Below are positions 23,749 to 36,104 of a stretch of 64,000 nucleotides of DNA, piece after piece (position 1 is the first letter of the stretch; each line of letters starts with the position of its first letter). A program made the position numbers and the translations under genes. The DNA comes from Prochilodus magdalenae (Eukaryota > Chordata > Actinopteri > Characiformes > Prochilodontidae): the NCBI GenBank assembly GCA_024036415.1, contig JAMWET010001671.1, forward strand, positions 1 through 64,000, in the 5' to 3' direction. The notes beneath the pieces were generated by a model. The model was not told the origin of the DNA. It worked only from the letters and a program-made list of their open reading frames with translations, and made no database searches.

Positions 23749-24175
23749 ATCTTGAAGCAAGCATGGAGCTTAATGTTTTCCCCTCTCTCTCAAAGATGGA
23801 AGTTCAACTTATCCAATGGGTCCAGTGATTGGTGGATCTACCAGGTCTTCCAGGTGGTTGCTAGGAGCCCCAGTTTTAGGCGTTCTGTATCCAGGTTTTT
23901 AGATCTTGACGTGAGAGTGGAGCTTTATATTCTTCTCTCTCTTAAAGATGAAAATTCCACTTATCCGATAGGTGCAGTGCTTAGTTAGTCTACCAGGTCT
24001 TCCAGGTGGTTGCTAGGAGCCCCAGAAGGAAAGCCCTGGTTAAGAAACTAGGTTTTTAGATATTAAAGGAAGAGTGTAGCTTGATGCTCTCCTCTCTCTT
24101 TTTATCAGGGATGACAGTGTTGTTTACCAGGTGGTCTTCCAGGTGGATGTTGGGAGTTCAACTTTCTCTGTAGCT
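23741..24175 (+). repeat. ~135-152-bp tandem repeat, about 3 copies
   Basis: CTACCAGGTCTTCCAGGTGG recurs at 23838 and 23990, with a diverged copy near 24124. Each is preceded by TTTTTAGAT...AGTGTAGCTT and a CTCTCTCT stretch. The first unit starts at the break of the Tc1 fragment. Confidence 0.7.
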
Positions 24176-24869
24176 TTTGATCAGTCTTTGCCTGGAATTA
24201 CAGCACTGGAATGTGGTCTCTGCGCAGCACTGTACTTGTGTTGGAATTATATGATATGGAAGTTGTGTGAACTTCTGGATCTCATGGTTACGCAATGCTC
24301 CCGGGTGAAAGCAGCCAGCCCTGCTGCCTCCGTGTTCAAAAGAGCTGAAGATGAGATAGAGGAGATGTGGGGAAGGCAAAAATCTTTAAGAAAGGTAAGC
24401 AGTGAGCTAATCCCAGCAGAACGCCGAGCAGCCGGCGTGGACAAGATGTAACAATTCAAAAAACGCACACAGAGAGGGATTTAATTCAGGTTTTTTAAAA
24501 AATCAATAGTGCGGCTTCAGTCCATTTCATCCAGTGAAATAAAGGCGGACGGTAAGTGAATTTTAACTCGAGAGATGAATGGAGGAGGAAGAGGAAAGAT
24601 ACAGGGAAAAGAGAAAGAGCGAGAGAGTGGAATGAGAGCTCGGTGCTGCTTTTATCTACACTACTATTCAGAAGTGTGGAAGCATTTGCCTAATAATCTC
24701 CGCTGTTTTATATAGAATGAAAAAGTTACACACGCCAGACTTAAGTATTAAACTAGACATCAAAAGGCAGTTCAGTAGCTTTGCTCATTATTTTAAGTTT
24801 TTCAATGAAAAAGTAAAATTTTAAACTAGTCATGTGCTTTTCATGAAGAGAACGCAGAGAAACTGCCCA
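24176..24869. other. Non-coding; possible transposon-end relic near 24658-24790
   Basis: CTACTATTCAGAAGTGTGGA resembles an end motif of fish DNA elements. A plus-strand open frame at 24131-24451 ends beside a GTAAGC but has no recognised domain. Confidence 0.35.
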
Positions 24870-25120
24870 GCAAAGGCGTCGTTACAACATGAATGGGAGT
24901 CTATGGGAGGAAGGAGGGATGAATAAACGACCCATAGAGGAGTGCGGGTCAGCATGGCTAGTGGATTAGTGTTTGGTGATCTATCCTGAGTACATGCAGT
25001 TTGGTGGATGTAGGTTAAAGACAAAGGGCTTTAAATGGAGGAGAAAAGAATGGGCGTCTATGGGAAGAGTGAAGGATGGAGAAAGACTAACAGACGAGTG
25101 CGGGTCGCACCAACATTGGA
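24870..25120 (+). repeat. Diverged ~150-bp tandem duplication
   Basis: GAATGGGAGTCTATGGGAGG at 24890 is repeated as GAATGGGCGTCTATGGGAAG at 25048, each followed by GAGTGCGGGTC (24942 and 25095). Confidence 0.6.
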
Positions 25121-25371
25121 TTTGTGCTTGTGTATTTGAAACTGTGTCTGACGGTCGAGCAGAAGTACAGTAGACGAACGGCTACTTTTCCACCCCATTC
25201 GTTCTTACAAGGAACAATTTCGGAATCTAACAAAGTTTTCGGAAAACTGCACGTCGGATCAAAAACTATATACAAGCTGACCATTCCTGATCGGAGAGAA
25301 CTTTCCGGAATCGGAACAGTGCTGATAACTTGAAACTGCAGGACTAGTTAGGAGGCAATGAGAGGTGACAG
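25121..25371. other. Non-coding, nothing recognised
   Basis: No feature recognised. Confidence 0.45.
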
Positions 25372-26090
25372 AGACGAAGAAGAAGGAGAAGAAGAATGAG
25401 CACAAGAAGGAGGAGAAGAAAAGAAGGAGAACAAGGAGAATGAGAAGAAGAATGAGCATAAGAAGGAGGAGAAGAAAAGAAGGAGAACAAGGAGAACGAG
25501 AAGAATAATGAGCATAAGAAGGAGGAGAAGAAGGAGAACAAGGAGAACGAGAAGAATAATAAGCATAAGAAGGAGGAGAAGAAAAGAAGGAGAACAAGGA
25601 GAATGAGAAGAAGAATGAGCATAAGAAGGAGGAGAAGAAAAGAAGGAGAACAAGGAGAATGAGAAGAAGAATGAGCATAAGAAGGAGGAGAAGAAAAGAA
25701 GGAGAACAAGGAGAACGAGAAGAATGAGCATAAGAAGGAGGAGAAGAAGGAGAACAAGAAGGAGGAGAAGAAGGAGAACAAGGAGAACGAGAAGAATAAT
25801 AAGCATAAGAAGGAGGAGAAGAAAAGAAGGAGAAGAAGGAGATAAACTAGAACAAGAGAGAGAAGGAGAAGAAAAACAAAGGAGAAGAAGAATGATCACA
25901 AGAAGGAGGAGAAGAAGAATGAGCACGAGGAGAAGAATGAGAAGAAAAGTAGAACATAAAGGAGGAAAAGAACATGAAGGAGAAGAAGAAGAATGAGCAC
26001 AAGAAGGAGGAGAAGAACATAAAGGAGAAGAAAAGAAGGAGAAGAACAAGGAGAAGAAGAAAAAAGAAGAGCATGAAGGAGAAGAAAGTG
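25372..26090 (+). repeat. Polypurine tract built of ~50-56-bp GAA/GGA units
   Basis: About 720 bp almost purely A/G on the plus strand, with sparse ATGAGCATAAG spacers recurring every 50-56 bp (25454, 25510, 25561, 25617, 25673). In the sense of the AGBL1-like gene (minus) it is polypyrimidine. Long open frames here are low-complexity artefacts. Confidence 0.95.
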
Positions 26091-27839
26091 TTTTGGCATC
26101 AGTAATTATCTTTGTCGTGAGATTTGTGCGCCATGTTTGAATACGAGGCCTCCTGTATTTTTGTTGTCTTATAGATACTGCAGTTCTTGATGTCATACAG
26201 CGTTCTAAGGAACCTTCTACTGTGTTCATTACATCCAACGTTCCTATAGAACCAACGCCCTGTAAACAAAGGGCTTCAGATACCTCCAGGTGGAGAACTC
26301 CCATCCAGTTACAATGGAGGCAGCTCAATTTATACCACAGGATACAATAAATTCAAACCATAACATCAATAACAGTCACACTACACTGGGCTTAAACCTG
26401 TAATGTTTAAAAATCCAGATTATGTAATGGATTTACCTCAGTTTTTCCCGTTTTCCAGCTTCCTAAAGCAGGTAGAGCTGCTGTATTAGCCTCACTGAGG
26501 ATCCTCTGTGTTTAGCTAACGTTAGCAGCTGAAGCTAATCCCAGTGTAGTGAATCCTTTACTCTCCAGATGGAGACGAAGCTCCACCAGCACTATGATAG
26601 TCCAGTAAGAGCTCCAGAGTGTAAACTAGGACGGGATGATGATGTTCTGATCCATATGTGTAGAGTTATTACTCTGTAGAGAGCATTACTACATCAGGAG
26701 ACCAGCTAGGAGAAGCTAACGCGGTTAGCGCTTATGCTAACGACCACAGAGCGAGAGTTTCTGCTCATATTAACACTCGACAGAGAAAAATAAAAGCTGG
26801 GTTTGGTTCTCCACACGGTTCTGTGTACATGTAGACGTGTGGGGTGTGTTGGTGTAGAGTAGAGCAGTATATGAGCTCACTGCAGCTAATAAGCTAAACA
26901 GCAAGTAAGCTAGCTAGCTAGTTAGCCTAGTTAGCTGCTTTAGAGTGACAAAATGAGCAGAAGAGTGGTTAATCATTGTGATTATAATGGTTCTATCTCT
27001 CGAGCAGGTGGACAATGCACCTTAGAACCAAGTTTAGTTGGTTCCTGTTTGGGTTCTTGTTTGTGCAGTGTGTATGTGGATACCGTCTTTATACAGGGAA
27101 TGTTTCTACATTAAACTCTGCAGGTACAGCTGTGTCTGGCACTAATTCATGATTATATAAATATATACACCGCAGGTTGTGAAGTTATTGATTTGGGAAG
27201 ATTGTGTCCGGTATCCTGGTTAAATATGAAATATTTTTAAATAATTAGTAATTTAATAATTAATTAATAAATTCATAATTTGTCCTATAAAACTTTAAGC
27301 TTCCATCAAAGGAGCTGAAATCTGAAATGGCACTGTTCTAGGAAATCACGCTTGCATTATACACTTATCTGCAATAAAAACAGCTTCTCTAAGCCCAGGA
27401 AACATTTCTAAACCTGCGGCGCTCTGCAGCAGCACAGGAGGCCAGAGCGAGACGCGGGAGAAAGCGCCTCCTCCTCTCCAGCTGCGACTCCAAACTGTAA
27501 AATTACATTTTGAAAGTGCTCTGACGCACGTTCTGCAGCGGCTCTTGTTCGAGCGTGACCATCAGTGACTCTCTGAAGGACTTATGGGTAGATCTCATGG
27601 TGTTACTATGGTGCATTATGAATGCCCTTCCGTTCGATCCGAATTCAGACCTATAGGGCCTAAAAGCTGAGCACTAAGCATTAACAGGAAGATCACACTG
27701 AGAGCCGGCGCCGCTTTCCCGAGCAAACAAAACCTGGGAGGTCAGGAGAGGAAGGCTTTTACCTCAGCTACTGGACTGTACATCTAAGAGCAGGTGCTGA
27801 AATACACCCAGACACTCTGCACACGCTACGCTTCAGCTC
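26091..27839. other. Non-coding; TAGC-rich and AT-rich stretches
   Basis: GCTAGCTAGCTAGTTAGC near 26910 and AT-rich sequence at 27150-27300. No exon or mobile element recognised. Confidence 0.45.
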
Positions 27840-29108
27840 ACTGGCCGCTTTATTAGAAACACCTACCTAGAACCTCCACTTTATTAAAAACACCTACCTA
27901 GAACTTCCACTAACTGGCCGCTTTATTAGAAACACCTATCTAGAACTTCCACTAACTGGCCACTTTATTAGAAACACCTATCTAGAATTTTCCAATAACT
28001 GGCCACTTTATTAGAAACACATACCTAGAACCTCCACTAACTGGCCACTTTATTAGAAACACCTGCCTAGAACTTCCACTTTATTAGAAACACCTGCCTA
28101 GAACCTCCACTAACTGGCCGCTTTATTAGAAACACCTGCCTAGAACATCCACTAACTGGCCGCTTTATTAGAAACACCTACTTTGTACTTCCACTAACTG
28201 GCCACTTTATTAGAAACACCTATCTAGAACCTCCACTAACTGGCCGCTTTATTAGAAACACCTGCCTAGAACATCCAATAACTGGCCACTTTATTAGAAA
28301 CACCTACTTTGTACTTCCACTAACTGGCCACTTTATTAGAAACACCTACCTAGAACCGCCAGTAACTGGCCACTTTATTAGAAACACCCACCTTCTGCTT
28401 CTACTAACTGGCCACTTTATTAGGAACACATATTGACCTTCCACTCATCTGCCACTTTATTAGAAACACCTACCTAGAACTTCCACTTACTGGCCGCTTT
28501 ATTAGAAACACCTATCTAGAACTTCCACTAACTGGCCGCTTTATTAGAAACACCTATCTAGAACTTTATAATAACTGGCCACTTTATTAGAAACACCTAC
28601 CTAGAACTTCCACTAACTGGCCACTTTATTAGAAACACCTATCTAGAACCTCCACTAACTGGCCACTTTATTAGAAACACCTGCCTAGAACTTCCACTTT
28701 ATTAGAAACACCTGCCTAGAACCTCCACTAACTGGCCGCTTTATTAGAAACACCTGCCTAGAACATCCACTAACTGGCCGCTTTATTAGAAACACCTACT
28801 TTGTACTTCCACTAACTGGCCACTTTATTAGAAACACATACTTAGAACATCCACTAACTGGCCACTTTATTAGAAACACCTACCTAGAACCGCCAGTAAC
28901 TGGCCACTTTATTAGAAACACCCACCTTCTGCTTCTACTAACTGGCGACTTTATTAGGAACACATATTGACCTTCCCCTCATCTGCCACTTTATTAGAAA
29001 CACCAACCTAGAACTTCCACTTACTGGCCACTTTATTAAAGACACCTGCCTAGAACTTTCCAATAACTGGCCACTTTATTAGAAACACTTACCTAGAACC
29101 CCCACTAA
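27840..29108 (+). repeat. 42-bp minisatellite of Tc1-end-like unit, about 30 copies
   Basis: Unit CTGGCCACTTTATTAGAAAC then ACCTACCTAGAACTTCCACTAA (42 bp). Longer composite blocks are duplicated: the run at 27900-28440 is largely repeated at 28490-28980. The CTGGCCACTTTATTAG core matches the terminal sequence of a common fish Tc1-like transposon family as I recall it. Related arrays lie at 57.7 and 63.0 kb. Confidence 0.95.
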
Positions 29109-29994
29109 CTCCATGTCTAGAACACACATATAGACACTGTATTGACTATCTAGAACCCCCAGTGAACCTACACGTGTCTTCTGAGTGTGTATGGAATGTT
29201 GGTGATGAAAATCTGGAAAACCTGGAAATACTAAGTTCCTTTGGGGGACTATTTGACCTCACAGCGCCCTGCAGCATGTATCCCTCCACCATGAATGGAG
29301 TTTAAGGCTGAGATCTTCTCCACACTATCATAAACAGCGTCTCAGACATCAGGCAGCGTATTCAGAACCACCTCCTGTAGGAACTTCCTGTGAGGGAGCT
29401 TTTAGAGGGGACATCTGGTTACCTTCACCACCACTGCGGACAGGTTCTGACTCGGTAGCGTTGTCTAGAACGGAGCGCTATCATTGAGGTACGTTCTGTA
29501 GTTATTACAGTGAGCAGTTACAGCGCGGACCTTCATGCAGACTCGGAGAGTTTAAGGTGGTCAGAGATGAATGCCTTTAACAGGCCACTTAGCAGGAAAG
29601 GTACACCGAGATCATGTTCTCATTTAACACCTTCCTCAGGGAAGGGAACCGAAGCGGGGGGACCCCTGAGCAACCTGGGGGTCAGTGTTTCTGGTCAAGG
29701 ACAAAGCTGCAGCCCTTAGTAAGCAGAAACTTTCAAAACTGCAAGGCTGCAACTCGGCGGTGCGCTGCCGATCCCCCCCTGATATCCACTCAGGCTCAGA
29801 ACTGCTCCAGGCAGCGGCACACGCCCGGTTTGGGGGGCTCGGTACGCCACATGCTGAGTTCCCATAAAGTACACGCACAAGCACCAGATTAGCATCGCTT
29901 GTTGGAACCGGTTGGTGGATGGGGACGTACTCCATCAACCCACTTTCTATGCTATCTTTAGCAGAGCATTACAGGAACAAATGTACCCCCAACA
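29109..29994. other. Non-coding, nothing recognised
   Basis: Open frames at 29510-29938 on both strands show no domain. Confidence 0.45.
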
Positions 29995-31470
29995 AACAGT
30001 TCACCAACACTCTTCCTCCATCCGTTCATTCCTTTATCCATCACCAACACTCTTCCTCCATCCGTTCATTCCTTTATCCATTACCAACATTGTTCCTTTA
30101 TCCGTTCATTCATTTATCCGTTCATTCCTTTATCCATCACCAACACTCTTCCTCCATCCGTTCATTCCTTTATCCATCACCAACACTCTTCCTCCATCCG
30201 TTCATTCCTTTATCCATCACCAACATTGTTCCTCCATCCGTTCATTCCTTTATCCATCACCAACACTCTTCCTCCATCCGTTCATTCCTTTATCCATCAC
30301 CAGCACTCTTCCTCCATCCGTTCATTCCTTTATCCATTACCAACATTGTTCCTTTATCCGTTCATTCATTTATCCGTTCATTCCTTTATCCATCACCAAC
30401 ATTGTTCCTCCATCCGTTCATTCCTTTATCCATCACCAACACTCTTCCTCCATCCGTTCATTCCTTTATCCATCACCAACACTCTTCCTCCATCCGTTCA
30501 TTCCTTTATCCATCACCAGCACTCTTCCTCCATCCGTTCATTCCTTTATCCATCACCAACACTCTTCCTCCATCCGTTCATTCCTTTATCCATCCGTTCA
30601 TTCCTTTATCCATCACCAACATTGTTCCTCCATCCGTTCATTCCTTTATCCATCACCAACACTCTTCCTCCATCCGTTCATTCCTTTATCCATCCGTTCA
30701 TTCCTTTATCCATCACCAACATTGTTCCTCCATCCGTTCATTCCTTTATCCATCACCAACACTCTTCCTCCATCCGTTAATTCCTTTATCCATCACCAAC
30801 ATTGTTCCTCCATCCGTTCATTCCTTTATCCATCACCAACACTGTTCCTCCATCCGTTCATTCCTTTATCCATCACCAACACTCTTCCTCCATCCGTTCA
30901 TTCCTTTATCCATCACCAACACTGTTCCTCCATCCGTTCATTCCTCTTTCTAGACACCAACATTGCTCATCCGTTCATTCCTTTATCCATCACCAACATT
31001 GTTTCTCCATCCGTTCATTCCTTTATCCGTTCATTCCTTTATCCATCACCAACATTGTTCCTCCATCCGTTCATTCCTTTATCCATCACCAACACTGTTC
31101 CTCCATCCGTTCATTCCTTTATCCATCACCAACATTGTTCCTCCATCCGTTCATTCCTTTATCCATCACCAACACTGTTCCTCCATCCGTTCATTCCTTT
31201 ATCCACCACCAACACTGTTCCTCCATCCGTTCATTCCTTTATCCACCACCAACATTATTTCTTCATCCGTTCACCAACACTGTACCTTTATTTATTCCTC
31301 TATCCATACACAGACATTGTTCCTCCATCCGTTCATCCCTTTATCCGTTCATTCCTTTATCCGTACACCAACATTGTTCCTTCATTGCCTTATTTATACA
31401 CCAATACTTTTTCATCCATTAATTCCTTTATCCATCCACAAACACTTCTCCTTCATCCATTCATTCCTTG
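29995..31470 (+). repeat. 40-bp minisatellite, about 36 copies
   Basis: Unit TTCCTTTATCCATCACCAAC then ACTCTTCCTCCATCCGTTCA (40 bp), with ACATTGTTCC and ACACTGTTCC variants and extra 16-bp insertions of TTCATTCCTTTATCCG. Units diverge after 31240. The plus strand has no stops in any frame, giving overlapping open frames up to 554 codons of HPFIPLSITN-type repeat. These are not genes. Confidence 0.97.
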
Positions 31471-32102
31471 CAGTTCAAGCCCAGTGCTCGAGACAGACTG
31501 CCATTTTTCCCTTTCTGTTTGTTTACCATTCCTGAGTTTCCATTACAGCCGAGGTCTAGATCAGAACTGTGACTGAGTCCCTCCCACAGCTCACTACAAA
31601 GGCCAAAGAGCCTGATAGCCGCCCTTTACCCGGCTACGGACGGTCGCCCAAAACAACCCCCGATACAGGTTTACCTGGCTCCAGGAGGAAACGCACTCCA
31701 GGTGCTCATGCCAGTGGAGTAGCAGGCTGACCTAGCGGCATTGACCACGGTTCTCCACTGGTGATCTGGGCAGGGAGCTGCTCCCAGACAGATGGAGACA
31801 AAAGGGGGAGTGGATTGGCATTCTTGGCCGTGGAGCTGAGCACGATGGTCCGCAGGCAATCAAACTCGAATCAAACCTTTGCCTAATCGGCTAATCTAAC
31901 GGCTTAATGCTCCCCAAGGCGTGTACCTTTTAAAGCCAACGCCGGACTTCGGCTGTCGCTCTCGGTCCGCCTCAACTTCACAAGCATCTGCATTGCTTCC
32001 CAGGAGACTGGAAATAAGCGGGCCCTAAATCTGGTTCTGAAACTCTCAGTTCTGTCTCGGAGAGATAGAGCAGCTCATCGTGGGTTAGAGAGAAACACTG
32101 AC
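31471..32102. other. Intronic non-coding sequence next to the exon
   Basis: Only the donor GTCAGT at 32097-32102 (minus) is recognisable. Confidence 0.5.
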
Positions 32103-32266
32103 TTGTGAGATTTGTGGTCCAGCAGGCTGCTGTCCAGGTCCAGTATGGCTGCAGCGTGGCTGAACAGCCGGCTGTTATAGCTGATGGCGTTTTTCCGCAG
32201 GGCCAGCAGACTCTGGCAGAAGTTCTGACCCGTCTCCTCCAGCTCCCGGGTACCGGTCTGCAGACC
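32103..32266 (-). CDS. agbl1: AGBL1-like cytosolic carboxypeptidase, exon following the catalytic-Glu exon
   Basis: 164-bp minus-strand exon, preceded by a TTACAG acceptor (intron AG at 32267-32268) and followed by a GTCAGT donor. It opens in phase 0 with GLQTGTRELEETG and encodes 54 full codons plus two bases (phase 2), with no stop. GTRELEE-G-FC is the conserved post-catalytic helix of the CCP carboxypeptidase domain. The later part (SRLFSHAAAILDLDSSLLDH) resembles the alanine-rich helix I recall from AGBL1 more than the acidic AGTPBP1 continuation, hence the symbol. Two matched splice sites, correct phase and a conserved peptide make this a confident exon. Because it ends in phase 2, at least one more exon must lie to the left, inside or beyond the window. 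Homology is from memory; no search was run. Confidence 0.85.
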
Positions 32267-32938
32267 CTGTAACACAAGAAGAGCATGTTAGCACAGAACC
32301 CTGTAGAACGTGGCATCTGAATCGTATCGTCTCAAATCCGCTCAATATCCGTAATCTCATTTTTACAGTGTAGAGAATATAAGATGATTCCGATGATCTG
32401 TAGATGTGACATACGGGTTCTACATCTTTGCTAGTTCAGTTTATATCCTACAGGTTACTGGTGGATTACAAAGGCTTTTTCTCCTCTGGATCTTGGGTTC
32501 TAAGTGTGTTCCCCTAATTCCTTAGTTCCCCTTAAACTCTGGTTCTTGGTCAGAGAGTGAGGTAATGGTTAGAACATCCGAGATGGCTTCAAGTAGCTTC
32601 TGGAAGTGTGAGAACTCTCTGGAAGTTTACAGAACTGTCTGGAATGTTCTAGAACTTTGGAGAACTGTCTAGGACTCTCTGGGACTGTCCAGTATAAATA
32701 CAGGTGTGTTAAACCGGTGCCGGTGATGCTCCAGCTGAGTGAGTGGATACAGAGCGACAGGTAATGTAGAGGTGTCTGCAGCATCCAGCAGATGTGCCAA
32801 GATGTGCAAGGGCTACAGAGCATACATCAGCATGGCTGTTGGGGGGCAAGACAAACCGTGGGCTCCTCGTTTCAGGTGCGAGCACTGCAGGGCAACTCCT
32901 GAAGGAGGTGAGGTGAACGATCGCTGCTTGATTGGATG
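32267..32938. other. Intronic sequence; minor GGAAGTTT/AGAACTGTCT degenerate repeat at 32590-32690
   Basis: AGAACT(C/G)TCTGG-like motifs recur every 20-25 bp over about 100 bp; nothing else. Confidence 0.4.
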
Positions 32939-33560
32939 GGGCCGCCGTATTTGCTAACCCAACACGCCAGACGTCTCGGTATGGAGCTGTAGAGGTTCCT
33001 AATGGTGTCCTGTGATAATCCATCCCATGCAGCTTGAACATGCTCACACAGTTCCTGCAGATGGTGCGGTAGGGGTGGAGGTGGGGGGACACCAGGTCTT
33101 CTGGACGTGTGACGACAAACCGTCCATCTTGGTGCTGACCACGGTGCCTCCACACACGGATTCGTTGGGCGTCTCCACCAAGACTAAAGCGGGACTCGTC
33201 ACTGAAGATGACCCGCTGCCATTCTGAGTCACTCCATGACAGTCTGGTACGACACCACTGCAGTCTTTGGTGACGGTGACGTGGTGTTAAGGACAGTCGT
33301 GGTAACGGTCTGTGTGCATGTAGTCCTGCGTGGTGCAGCCGTCTGCCGATGGTGCTGCACTAACAGGAGGACTCATGGAGGACACCACTGCTCGCTGGAT
33401 GTCTGTAATGGTGGTGTTGGGTCAGTCAGGTACAGAGATAAGACCCGCCCTTGCTTACGTCACATGTGCGGCCGAGTGTGAAGCTTAAATCATTAGCATG
33501 TCTCACCATGTCACACCTACACACCGAGTTTCACTCCTGTGGGCTGATTCCGTCTGGGTT
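32939..33560 (-). mobile_element. Internally deleted Tc1-like transposon, copy C (3'-truncated)
   Basis: Minus-strand copy beginning inside the C-terminal coding block (GGCCGCCGTATTTGC) and therefore lacking the terminus with CAGCTGC. It keeps SQDTIRNLYSSIPRRL, the shared deletion junction and an intact DESRF block (33190-33210). The far end near 33550 keeps a degraded TCTGGGTTTC. Confidence 0.85.
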
Positions 33561-35089
33561 TCTATGATGAGTGTATAAGCCGGTAACAGAAATCTTGTTA
33601 CGTAGTGCAAGTAGAAACGTTAAAGAACCCCAACACTTGATGTCTCGGCAAGTTGAAGCACCTATAAATATCCAAATCAAGTTTGTTTTTTTTGTTTATT
33701 TAGAGAAACTGTCTTTAACTTCCATTAATTCAGCATTACCCAACGAGCTTCTTCAGCGACGTACCTGAAAACAACCCAGAAGGTTTTCTAGCCGTTTGTG
33801 TTTATTTCAGCAAGGCCTCCATCTGCGTACCTGCGGGTGCGGGCGCTGCTGAATAAAGCACCTAAGCTCAGTAAACCCTGCTCTGTTTGTCTGCTCCGAG
33901 GACACATGTGGCTTTGTCGTTTTTGGTGCCGGAGCAGGTTTTTCTATTAAAGGTTCCGCAATCTGTGCTGAGTTTGTCTCGAGCATTAATCTGTAATGAC
34001 ACGCCATGACTCTGCATTTCCTGCCCCGGGCTGCACAATGCGCTGAACGGGAACCGATCATTAAGAGGAAATCTATGAACCTACGGCCTGAGGTCCCAAC
34101 AAGAGAGTTCCCACGGCAGACCTGCAGCCATACACAGCCGTAAAGGAAAAGGAGGTACTGCATAACTACTGGCCAAATACTTTAAAGATGCCACTGACTG
34201 TCCAGCGGTATGTACACTGTGTTGGTGTCATGAGAAGAGGTCTGTACCTAGAACCCACATACCATGACCCTTAAACACTCTTGTTCCTCCTTCAAATACC
34301 AATCCTGCATTCCCAAAGAGGGCCGGGAAAACAGGCAGAGGCCCAAATTCCTGAACTGTTCTGGTTACGGACTTAATGTTTACATCCCCAACATTTACAT
34401 ACAACCGCAATGGAACTACAGAACCAACATGGTGGACTATATGGAGAACCCCGGACGCCAGCATTTTCCATTTCCTTTCAAAGGAACCCAACTGTCAGCG
34501 GTACATGGCTGATGTTCATCTTTAACCCAGGCTGAGGTTGCTGCCTATTCACCAGCTTCTTAATCCAACGTTCCACCTCAAATAGAGCAGGTAGAACGGA
34601 ACATTCCCAAAACGAGCTGGAGAACATGAACTTCAGCTCCCCCATATAACTCTAACCCTGCAGTCTGCACATTTCGTCCCAGACAGTTTCCCTACTCTTG
34701 GACAATACAGAGCAGCTTGTGTAAACCTGAGTCCAAACTACCCACTTCAAAATGAGTTCTAGAAGAAGCGGGGAACAAGTCCAATCAAAGAAGACCAGCG
34801 GTGATGTCCTGCTTTCCATCTGGGCTAGTTAGTCACCCTGACACATCACCCCTATTAACAAGTCGATATGGTGTTTAGGTTTTCCAGGTAATCCAGTTAG
34901 CAGGGCATGTCCATGGTGTAGACAGGACAAAGACATAACCTCCAGTGTACTTATCCAGTTCTCACAGGGTCCTGGAAGCTTGTCGGAGCTGCTGTTGGAA
35001 AGAAATCCAGTTTACTTTAACCCTCAGCCCACACACTAGCTTTAAATGAGCCTAAAATTTGAGTCACAAGTCTGAGAGTGCCAAGCTTT
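33561..35089. other. Intronic non-coding, nothing recognised
   Basis: No repeat, exon or RNA gene recognised. Confidence 0.45.
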
Positions 35090-36104
35090 AAAAGGTGTTA
35101 GTCTGAGACACTTATCGAGTCTCTGAGACTCGAGTCCGAGTAGTGTTTCAAATCCATAAGGTACAGGTCCCATAGTAGTCTTGAGTCTCTGTGTTGTGAA
35201 CTTGAGTCAGGTAGAGTCTCTGAGGTCCAGGTAGAGTCTTGGATCTCTAAGGCACAGGGTCCAGTTGAGTTGAACCTCTGAGGTCCAGGTAGAGTCCCAA
35301 GAGATCTGAGGTCCAAGTAGAGTTGTGAGTGTCTGAGTTGTGGGGTCAAATGGAGTAGAGTCTTAAGCCTCTAGGGAGTGAGGTCAGGTTTATAAAAGTC
35401 TCTAAGGTTCAAGTAGAGTTTTGGGTCTCCAAGGTACAAGGTTGAGTTGAGTCTCTGAGGTCCAGTTAAAGTCCCAAGACTTTGAGGTGTGAAGTTAAAC
35501 AGAATCTCTGAGATTCAAGTAAAGTCTTGGGTCTCTAAGGTGCAAGGTTGAGTTGAGTTGAGTCTCTGAGGTCCAGGTAGAGTCCCAGGAGTTCTGAGGT
35601 TCAATAGAGTCCCTGAAGTCCAAGTAGAGATTTGAGTCTCTGAGTTGTGTGGTCAAATGGAGTAGAGGCTTGAGCCTCTAGGGAGCGAGGTCAAGTTTAT
35701 AAAAGTCTCCAAGGTTCAAGTAGAGTCTTGAGTCTCTAAGGTGCACGGTTGGGTTACGCTGAGTGAGTCACTGAGGTCCAAGTTGAGTTGTAAGTCTCTG
35801 AGGTGTGGGGTCATATTGGGTCGTGAGTCTCTAGAGAGCGAGGTCAAGTTTATAAAAGTCTCTAAGGTTCAAGTAGAGTCTTGGGTCTCTAAGGTTCAAG
35901 GTCAAGTTAAGTCTCCGAGGTCCAGGTAGAGTCCCAAGACTTTGAGGTGTGAGGCTAAATAGAGTCTCTGAGGTTCAAGTGAAGTCTTGGGTCTCCAAGG
36001 TGCAAGGTCGAGTTGAGTCCCAAAGGTCCAGGTAGAGTTGGTGTGCGGTCAGATTGAGTCTTGAGCCTCTAGGGAGCGAGGTCAAATTTATAAAAGTCTC
36101 TGAG
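35090..36104 (-). repeat. Degenerate GAGTC-type tandem repeats
   Basis: Motifs TCTCTGAGGTCCAGGTAGAG, TTTATAAAAGTCTC and GGTTGAGTTGAGTC recur irregularly; TAAAAGTCTC is at about 35393, 35700, 35850 and 36088. This suggests repeated segmental copying of a roughly 150-300-bp block. Confidence 0.8.

Larger units (their letters stand above)
1..32102 (-). other. Further intron and/or 3' flank of the AGBL1-like gene
   Basis: The exon at 32103 ends in phase 2, so the transcript continues leftwards. I could not confirm a following exon. The region is dominated by repeats and contains no other recognisable gene on either strand. Confidence 0.6.

Noticed and set aside
24131..24451. Plus-strand exon ending at AAGGTAAGC
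   Set aside because: The donor-like site is good, but the peptide matches nothing known to me and the start lies in a tandem repeat.
29912..31576. Plus-strand open frames of 554, 344 and 206 codons as genes
   Set aside because: They arise from the 40-bp array, which lacks stops in every plus frame.
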